A stretch of 64,000 nucleotides of DNA. It comes from Phycisphaeraceae bacterium. GTDB taxonomy: Bacteria; Planctomycetota; Phycisphaerae; Phycisphaerales; UBA1924. The notes beneath the pieces were generated by a model. It was given only the letters and a program-made list of their open reading frames with translations, made no database searches and was not told the DNA's origin. A program made the translations under genes and the position numbers. The stretch is from assembly GCA_015200025.1 (NCBI GenBank), contig CP054186.1, positions 2,678,001 to 2,742,000 on the forward strand. Direction: 5' to 3'. The stretch's first letter is position 1, and each line of letters starts with the position of its first letter. Positions 60,601 to 64,000 of the stretch are shown in pieces.

Positions 60601-61017
60601 GTGCTCATGACCGCCGTCACGGCGGGGTTGGGATTGATCCCGCTGGTGCTGACCAAGGGCGAGCCGGGCAAGGAGATCCTGTACCCGGTCGCGGTGGTGA
60701 TCCTGGGCGGTCTCATCACGAGCACCTTGCTGGACTTCTTCGTCACCCCGTCGATCTTCTACCGCTTCGGCAAGACCGCCGCTGAGCGGCTGGCGCGGGA
60801 ACATGCCGAGAAGCACCCGCACGCGGCGAGCGACGCGAAGACTGTCACCACAGAGAACACTGAGGGCACGGAGGAAGGCAAGAAGCGGAGTGGCAAGGCG
60901 GGGAGCGAGGCGAACCCCGCGCCGCTGCCGACGATCCCGACTCCCGCGCCGGGCAGCACCCCGCCGACTTCAACCGAAGTCCAACCCGACGGGAAGAAAC
61001 CGGAGGGCACTCCGTGA
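57622..61017 (+). CDS. RND heavy-metal efflux pump (HME family), operon 4
   Basis: A 1131-residue RND pump. The GTG at 57622 has GAGGA 8 nt upstream. The relay helix reads GGLAVAIGELVDDAVVDVEN, the same variant as in the operon 1 pump, and the two are close paralogs over their whole length. The C-terminus has an extra low-complexity tail of about 70 residues (HPHAASDAKTVTTENTEG, then Pro/Thr-rich), part of which is encoded by a CACAGAG/CACTGAGG/CACGGAGG-type repeat. The substrate metal is unknown. Confidence 0.92.
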   Translation: MLNWIIRSSLNNRVLVLIAALLVSVYGMYVTLRTPTDVLPDLNRPVVTIMTEAAGLAPEEVEAQVTYNIETAVNGSPGVERVRSVSSLGLSIVFVEFQWGTDLKYNRQVVTERLGTITEKLPPGVVPVMTPATSIMGEIALISVSSKSLTPMDVRTVAEFTLRPAILSIPGIAQVTAMGGDLKQFRVQVDPDKLRLFDLSIEDVEKALAAANQNTGGGFVVSGAQELVVRNIGRVQTADDIALSLISTKPGDHASPPRAVLVRDVATVIESGPTIKRGDGSDNASPAVIMAIQKQPGADTITLTRALDQTLAQLRPTLPKGIEINADVFRQEHFIKSAIGNVVEALRDGAILVVIVLILFLMNVRTTIVTLTALPLSIITTFLVFHWLGMSVNTMTLGGLAVAIGELVDDAVVDVENVYRRLGENRRAASPKPIAQVVFDASSEIRNPIILGTIIVNLVFLPTFFLPGIEGRLFAPLATAYIVSIFASLLVALTVTPVLAYYLLPGIKRMEHGKDGPLLRACKWLALRSYSISMPRPVAVLGTLGALVAVALFVVTRLGSEFLPPFNEGTAVVSFMQQPGISLEESNKLGTKAEEMILSIPQVKSTARRTGRAEQDEHALGVNASEIEVDFWTKEEAKNPEGHTTAAGRRPPPVKDILPREQVFSMIEEKLAAFPGVATGIGQPISHRIEHLLSGVRAQVAIKIFGDDLGTLRTLAEQTKAAMEGIPGVADLQVEQQVLIPQLHISVNRAAAARVGFTPATLTDAMETATKGKVVGQVLDGLKVFDITLTLDDHHRTDPTALGLVRLVSPTGAIVLVQDVAEIVEKLGPNEVQRESLRRRIVVSANVRGRDLGSTVEEIKKSIAMDVQLPQGYTIQYGGLYEAQQESTRLLLALGAGSLIAIFVILFTHYRSGMVAAQIMLNVPFALIGSVTAMAITREPFSVASLVGFISLTGIATRNGVLMVSHYIHLMTEERQAWSKELIIRGSQERVAPVLMTAVTAGLGLIPLVLTKGEPGKEILYPVAVVILGGLITSTLLDFFVTPSIFYRFGKTAAERLAREHAEKHPHAASDAKTVTTENTEGTEEGKKRSGKAGSEANPAPLPTIPTPAPGSTPPTSTEVQPDGKKPEGTP
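60847..60879 (+). repeat. CACAGAG/CACTGAGG/CACGGAGG-type repeat inside a gene
   Basis: Three near-repeats of about 9 nt in a row within the 3' end of the pump gene, read as TTENTEGTEEG. Such CACAGAGG-type units are, to my knowledge, common between genes in Planctomycetota and some related phyla. Here the unit has become part of the coding sequence without breaking the frame. Confidence 0.5.
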
Positions 61018-61202
61018 ACAGCCGCCCCCGCGCAATCGTTCCTCCGCCTCCCGGCCCCAGTGGAGCCGAGGGCTGTAGCCACGAGTTGCGCCATGCGCAG
61101 CATCTCGCAACCCGTGGAAGCGATGACCCGCAGCAGACGCGCCCCGGCGGGGCGGGGGATCACGGGGTTGGTCACGCGCGAACGAGCGACGGAGCCGCAG
61201 AA

Positions 61203-61490
61203 CTAACTGGCTTTGCGCTGAAGAATCTTGATCGCCTTCTTCGCCAGCGTCTCGATTTCCTTCGCGGCTTCCTTGCGCTCGGCCTCGGTGCCAGCGGCGA
61301 TTACGTCCTTCGTCCGGTGGCTGATCGTCTTGAGCATGCCTTGCAGCGTCTTGTTTTCCTTGATGTACTGCTCGACGTCCGCAGCCGACGCCTTGTGCTT
61401 GCCCACAAGTTCATCGATGATGTCGAGACGTTTCGCGTTGTTCCCGATCATTTCATCGATCTTGTCGGTCTGCACCTGAGTCAGGGCCAT
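61203..61490 (-). CDS. Small helical protein of unknown function
   Basis: A 95-residue, fully helical, charged protein (VQTDKIDEMIGNNAKRLDII, then KHKASAADVEQYIKENKTLQ, then AAKEIETLAKKAIKILQRK). It has no signal peptide, cysteines or membrane segments. Composition and length suggest a cytoplasmic coiled-coil or bundle protein. I do not recognise it. It lies 33 nt upstream of the next minus-strand gene and may share its transcript. Confidence 0.7.
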   Translation of the reverse strand: MALTQVQTDKIDEMIGNNAKRLDIIDELVGKHKASAADVEQYIKENKTLQGMLKTISHRTKDVIAAGTEAERKEAAKEIETLAKKAIKILQRKAS

Positions 61491-61523
61491 CGAGTTCGCC
61501 TCCGAATAGAAAGTTTCCTGGAC

Positions 61524-62219
61524 TTACGCGGCAACTGTAGCCGTGACCGTCTCCCCCCACGGCCCCGGCTCGCCGGTAGCGCTGACCCAGCGGACCAGGT
61601 ACGCGGCGCGGGAGCCGCCCTGCGTGGGCTCGAAGGACACTTCGGCGGCTCCGCTGGTGACGGTGCGGACGAACGTGTAGTTGCCGAAGTCGGCGGGTGG
61701 TTGTTCCTGGGGCGCGACGACGGCGAGGTAGACCTCGGCGCCCAGCGTGCCGCGCGGGCGGGCCTTGCGGGGGTTGCCCGCGCCGTCGCCGTCCGCCGCG
61801 CGCTCGTCGAAAATCCGCAGGCGGTGCGTGAGTCGGCTGCCCGCTTCGACCAAGAGGAGCGGGCGCGATTGCGGCGGGGGCACGGGCGCGCCGCCGGTGT
61901 CTCTCACGCTGATCCCGATCGCCGCGCGGTCGGCGTCGGTGGTCTTGGGATAGGTCTGGATGAACGCCGAGACGGGCCTGATCTGCCGCTCCAGTTCGCG
62001 CTTGGCCGCGTCCTTGGCCTGCCGGGCCGCTCCCGCCGCGTTCTGGGCGGCGACGTGCGTGGGGTAGGCCGCGTTCCACGCTTCCAGCGCCTTCATCAGC
62101 GGCGTCAGGAGGTCGGGGTCCAACCCCTGGGCCTCGTAGAACTTCTTGACCGCCTCGTAGTAGTGGTTCGCGTAGGCGGCGAAGTCGCCGTCGGCTCGGG
62201 GGATGCGCTGCTCGGGCAT
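61524..62219 (-). CDS. Hypothetical protein with helical N-terminus and C-terminal beta domain
   Basis: A 231-residue protein. The ATG at 62219 is chosen because GGAGA lies 8 nt upstream; a longer in-frame start at 62396 would add repeat-derived sequence. The first half is helical (DFAAYANHYYEAVKKFYEAQ, AAKRELERQIRPVSAFIQTY). The second half is beta-rich (RLTHRLRIFDERA, AEVYLAVVAPQEQP, AYLVRWVSATGEPGPWGETV), with an end resembling a fibronectin type III strand pattern. There is no signal peptide. The function is unknown. Confidence 0.7.
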   Translation of the reverse strand: MPEQRIPRADGDFAAYANHYYEAVKKFYEAQGLDPDLLTPLMKALEAWNAAYPTHVAAQNAAGAARQAKDAAKRELERQIRPVSAFIQTYPKTTDADRAAIGISVRDTGGAPVPPPQSRPLLLVEAGSRLTHRLRIFDERAADGDGAGNPRKARPRGTLGAEVYLAVVAPQEQPPADFGNYTFVRTVTSGAAEVSFEPTQGGSRAAYLVRWVSATGEPGPWGETVTATVAA

Positions 62220-62374
62220 GGCGGTTGTCTCCGCGACCGTCCGCGCCCCTCGCACGAGCGTGCGAACCAGCCGGACGCCCGTTCCATCGACCGGAACAAC
62301 CGTCCACTTCACTCGAACGCCCGTCCGAGCGTGATGCGCGGCAGTCCGCGCCTCCCGAACGCCCGTCCACATGG

Positions 62375-62413
62375 CAAGGACGCCCGTCCCGATCATCGGG
62401 ACGGGCGTCCTTG
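62375..62413. repeat. Perfect 39-nt palindrome in a degenerate repeat stretch
   Basis: Two 19-nt arms (CAAGGACGCCCGTCCCGAT and its exact complement) flank one central C. Around it, at 62270-62470, the unit ACGCCCGTCC or its complement recurs at least five more times with small changes. No T-run follows on either strand, so a simple terminator is unlikely. Confidence 0.8.
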
Positions 62414-62489
62414 TGGCCGGGACGGGCGCCGCGGGCGGGCACGGGCCGGGATCGGAAGGGTTCTGGGCGTCCGGGGCGGCCCGGTCGGT

Positions 62490-62846
62490 TCAGGCGTGAG
62501 CGCCCGCCATCCTCTCGCACGACTGGGCGCACTGGCGGCAGACCTTGGCGCACCGCGTCATCATCTCGTCGCCCTTGCCCAGCCGCTCGCACGACTCGGC
62601 GCAGGCGTTGCAGATCTCGGCGCACTCGCGGCAGACGTGGGCGCTGTGGTGCGAGGAGCGGCCCATGAAGCACGCGGCCAGGGCGCAGATCTCGGCGCAG
62701 TCGCGCATGAGGCCCTGGTGCTCGGGCGCGGCGTGCTCGCCCCCCATGTGGAGGCAGTGGTGCGAGCACTGGTTGCAGATGAGGGAGCACTCGCCGCAGG
62801 TCTTCATGCAGTCGAGCATCTCTTTGGAGGGCATCATGTGGGGCAT
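62490..62846 (-). CDS. Cytosolic four-helix copper storage protein (Csp/DUF326-like)
   Basis: A 118-residue protein with 18 cysteines in the repeating C-x3-C/C-x2-C spacing of copper storage proteins: LDCMKTCGECSLICNQCSHH, RDCAEICALAACF, HVCRECAEICNACAESC and TRCAKVCRQCAQSC. The ATG at 62846 has AAAGGA 8 nt upstream. No signal peptide is present, so it resembles the cytosolic Csp3 type, in which a four-helix bundle lined with thiols holds many Cu(I) ions. It lies close to the copper efflux operons and fits a store-or-export strategy. The N-terminus is Met/His-rich (MPHMMPSKEM). Confidence 0.92.
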   Translation of the reverse strand: MPHMMPSKEMLDCMKTCGECSLICNQCSHHCLHMGGEHAAPEHQGLMRDCAEICALAACFMGRSSHHSAHVCRECAEICNACAESCERLGKGDEMMTRCAKVCRQCAQSCERMAGAHA

Positions 62847-63063
62847 CGGTCGTTTCCTTTCGGGGATCAGGGCCTGCGCGGGGATACACCCCCGCGGTGG
62901 GTTGGGGGCGGACAGGTACCCCCTCAAGCAATATGGCGAGCTTCATTAGCCCAGCGTGAACGCCGGGCGGCGTTCGTCCTCATCGTCCGTCGAGCGCGGC
63001 CCGACGCCGGCTCGCGTCCGGTTGCGTCGTGCATCGTGTTCCATCTCTCCGAGGAGTCCCCAC

Positions 63064-63498
63064 ATGACCATCGTCACCCGATCCGCCGCCGTTGTGTTGC
63101 TCGCCGCCGCTGCCGCCATCGCGCTGGCGCAGGCCGGGGGCCAGCCCGCGGCCTCTCCCGCCCACGAGGCCTCGGCGAGCGCCGCGGCGCGGCTGGCCGC
63201 CGCCGAGAAGGCGTGCAAGATGCTGCACGACCTGGACGACGGCTCGCCGATCGCGCACCAGACGCCCGAGCACTCGTACCTCTGGTCCCTGCGGCGCTTC
63301 GAGGCCCAGCGCGACGTCGAGCTCGCCAAGGACCACGGCGTGGCCGCGGCCCGGCGGCACCTGGACCACGTCCGGGCGCTGGCCGCCAAGGTCGCGGGCG
63401 CGAACGCCAAGGGCGCGTTCTCAACGTTCGACGTCGCCGCCACCGAGTACTACGTCGCCGAGGCCGAGGAACTCCTCGCCAAGGCCCGGGCCAAGTGA
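63064..63498 (+). CDS. Exported helical protein of unknown function
   Basis: A 144-residue protein with a signal peptide (RSAAVVLLAAAAAIALAQAGG) and GAGGAG before the ATG at 63064. The mature part is helical and rich in Ala, Glu and His (EKACKMLHDLDDGSPIAHQT, YLWSLRRFEAQRDVELAKDH, ATEYYVAEAEELLAKARAK). One cysteine is present. It lies 57 nt before the heme oxygenase gene. I do not recognise a family. A periplasmic location is the only firm inference. Confidence 0.75.
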   Translation: MTIVTRSAAVVLLAAAAAIALAQAGGQPAASPAHEASASAAARLAAAEKACKMLHDLDDGSPIAHQTPEHSYLWSLRRFEAQRDVELAKDHGVAAARRHLDHVRALAAKVAGANAKGAFSTFDVAATEYYVAEAEELLAKARAK

Positions 63499-63555
63499 GC
63501 CGCGCGTTTTCCCGCTGACCGATTGCCCAGTCCCCCGCACGCAGGAGCACACGCC

Positions 63556-64000
63556 ATGATCGACCACCGCACGTCCCACTCTCCCGACCGCGTTCCCAAG
63601 CCGCTCTCGGAGCGCCTTAAGGCCGAGACCCGCGCCGACCACTCCCGCGCCGAGACGCACCCGCTCATGGCCGCGATGGTCTCGGGCCGGATCGACCGCG
63701 CCACGTACGCCCGCTACCTCGGGCAGATGCGGCACGTCCACGCCACCCTCGACGCCGCCCTGCGGGCCGGGGCCCAGAAGCACGGGGCCCTGGCCGTCGT
63801 CGTGCGCGAGCAGTACCTGCACGAGCCGGCCATCCGGGCGGACCTGGCGACCCTGGGCGAGCGGGCGGAGGACCATCCGCCGCTGCCGGCCACGCGCCTC
63901 TTCTGCGGTCGGATCAGCGCCCTGGCCGAGGACGACGCGGTGGCGCTGCTGGGCACGTTCTACGTGCTGGAGGGCTCGACCAACGGCGGGCGGTTCATCG
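63556..64000 (+). CDS. Biliverdin-producing heme oxygenase (cut by window edge)
   Basis: The ATG at 63556 has a GCAGGAGC site upstream, and the frame is open to the edge. The 148 visible residues show heme-oxygenase features: LSERLKAETRADHSRAETHP, where His35 or His39 would be the proximal heme ligand, ATYARYLGQMRHVHATLDAAL, and ALLGTFYVLEGSTNGGRFI, the distal helix with Gly-rich flexibility. The enzyme would open heme to biliverdin, CO and iron. Proteins of this family with a divergent C-terminus are also found with phytochromes, and the missing end prevents a closer call. Confidence 0.82.
   Translation, partial: MIDHRTSHSPDRVPKPLSERLKAETRADHSRAETHPLMAAMVSGRIDRATYARYLGQMRHVHATLDAALRAGAQKHGALAVVVREQYLHEPAIRADLATLGERAEDHPPLPATRLFCGRISALAEDDAVALLGTFYVLEGSTNGGRFI

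Noticed and set aside
62375..62413. Palindrome as a rho-independent terminator
   Set aside because: No T-run on either strand and a one-base centre; repeat units around it point to another origin.
61014..63518. 834-codon plus-strand frame at the right end
   Set aside because: It covers three minus-strand genes with good starts, including the 18-Cys copper storage gene, and has no domain of its own.
1..64000. CRISPR arrays, insertion sequences, integrases or rRNA genes
   Set aside because: No regularly spaced direct repeats, transposase or integrase motifs, or rRNA sequence were seen on either strand.

Overview
The window is GC-rich (clearly above 60% by eye), densely coding bacterial chromosome. 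A Planctomycetota-like (Phycisphaerae-like) source is suggested by several weak signs: DUF342/FapA beside chemotaxis genes, a large secreted SASA-type esterase, a cytosolic Cys-rich four-helix copper storage protein, and a CACAGAG/CACTGAGG/CACGGAGG-type repeat. This is inference from gene content, not a marker-gene result.

Layout. (1) 1-5693: the end of a chemotaxis operon: cheW and cheA on the minus strand, divergent cheX, cheY and a DUF342/FapA-like gene on the plus strand. (2) 5809-14176: zinc alcohol dehydrogenase, gyrB, a PilZ/pseudo-receiver/pseudo-HPt protein and a large two-sensor hybrid histidine kinase, then tRNA-His. (3) 14537-18766: thioredoxin-type arsenate reductase and a reactive-sulfur block (persulfide dioxygenase-rhodanese fusion, TauE/SafE permease, rhodanese-DUF2892, AhpD-like protein). 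(4) 18797-24802: ECF sigma factor with a C-terminal Cys domain, a small membrane protein with an XRE regulator behind a near-consensus promoter, a SASA-like secreted esterase, DUF1801 and a lipoprotein hydrolase. (5) 24979-63000: a large metal-resistance island. It has four RND efflux operons (25631-31721 plus; 45996-39927 minus, CzcCBA type; 48397-55166 plus, CusCBA type; 56200-61017 plus), a csoR-copA copper module with a degenerate copZ in front, a CDF exporter, several metal-binding lipoproteins, and a Csp-like copper storage protein. The window ends in a heme oxygenase gene.

The main result is in the metal island. All four RND operons are headed by a small, exported, Cys/His-rich protein that I cannot assign to a named family. 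They fall into two families: 24979 with 46575(-), and 47078 with 55586. The second pair shares an N-terminal PFCCCNF motif and an invariant C-terminal RMHCALIV. Both genes of that pair have the same promoter plan: a TTGAC- -35 box, a TATACT -10 box, and a 17-nt ATACT-N7-AGTAT palindrome that overlaps both the -10 box and the ATG, which predicts near-leaderless mRNAs. The same palindrome lies between -35 and -10 in front of the copZ relic-csoR-copA module. CsoR here has the exact C-H-C spacing of Cu(I) sensors, so a common copper regulon is the simplest reading.

The island also carries scars. A cusB tail and a cusA gene reduced to 80 codons by a very large in-frame deletion (about 3.4 kb by comparison with the intact paralog) lie next to a 5'-truncated beta-propeller gene and a copZ pseudogene, all within 33.5-35.4 kb. 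This points to past duplication and loss of copper modules.
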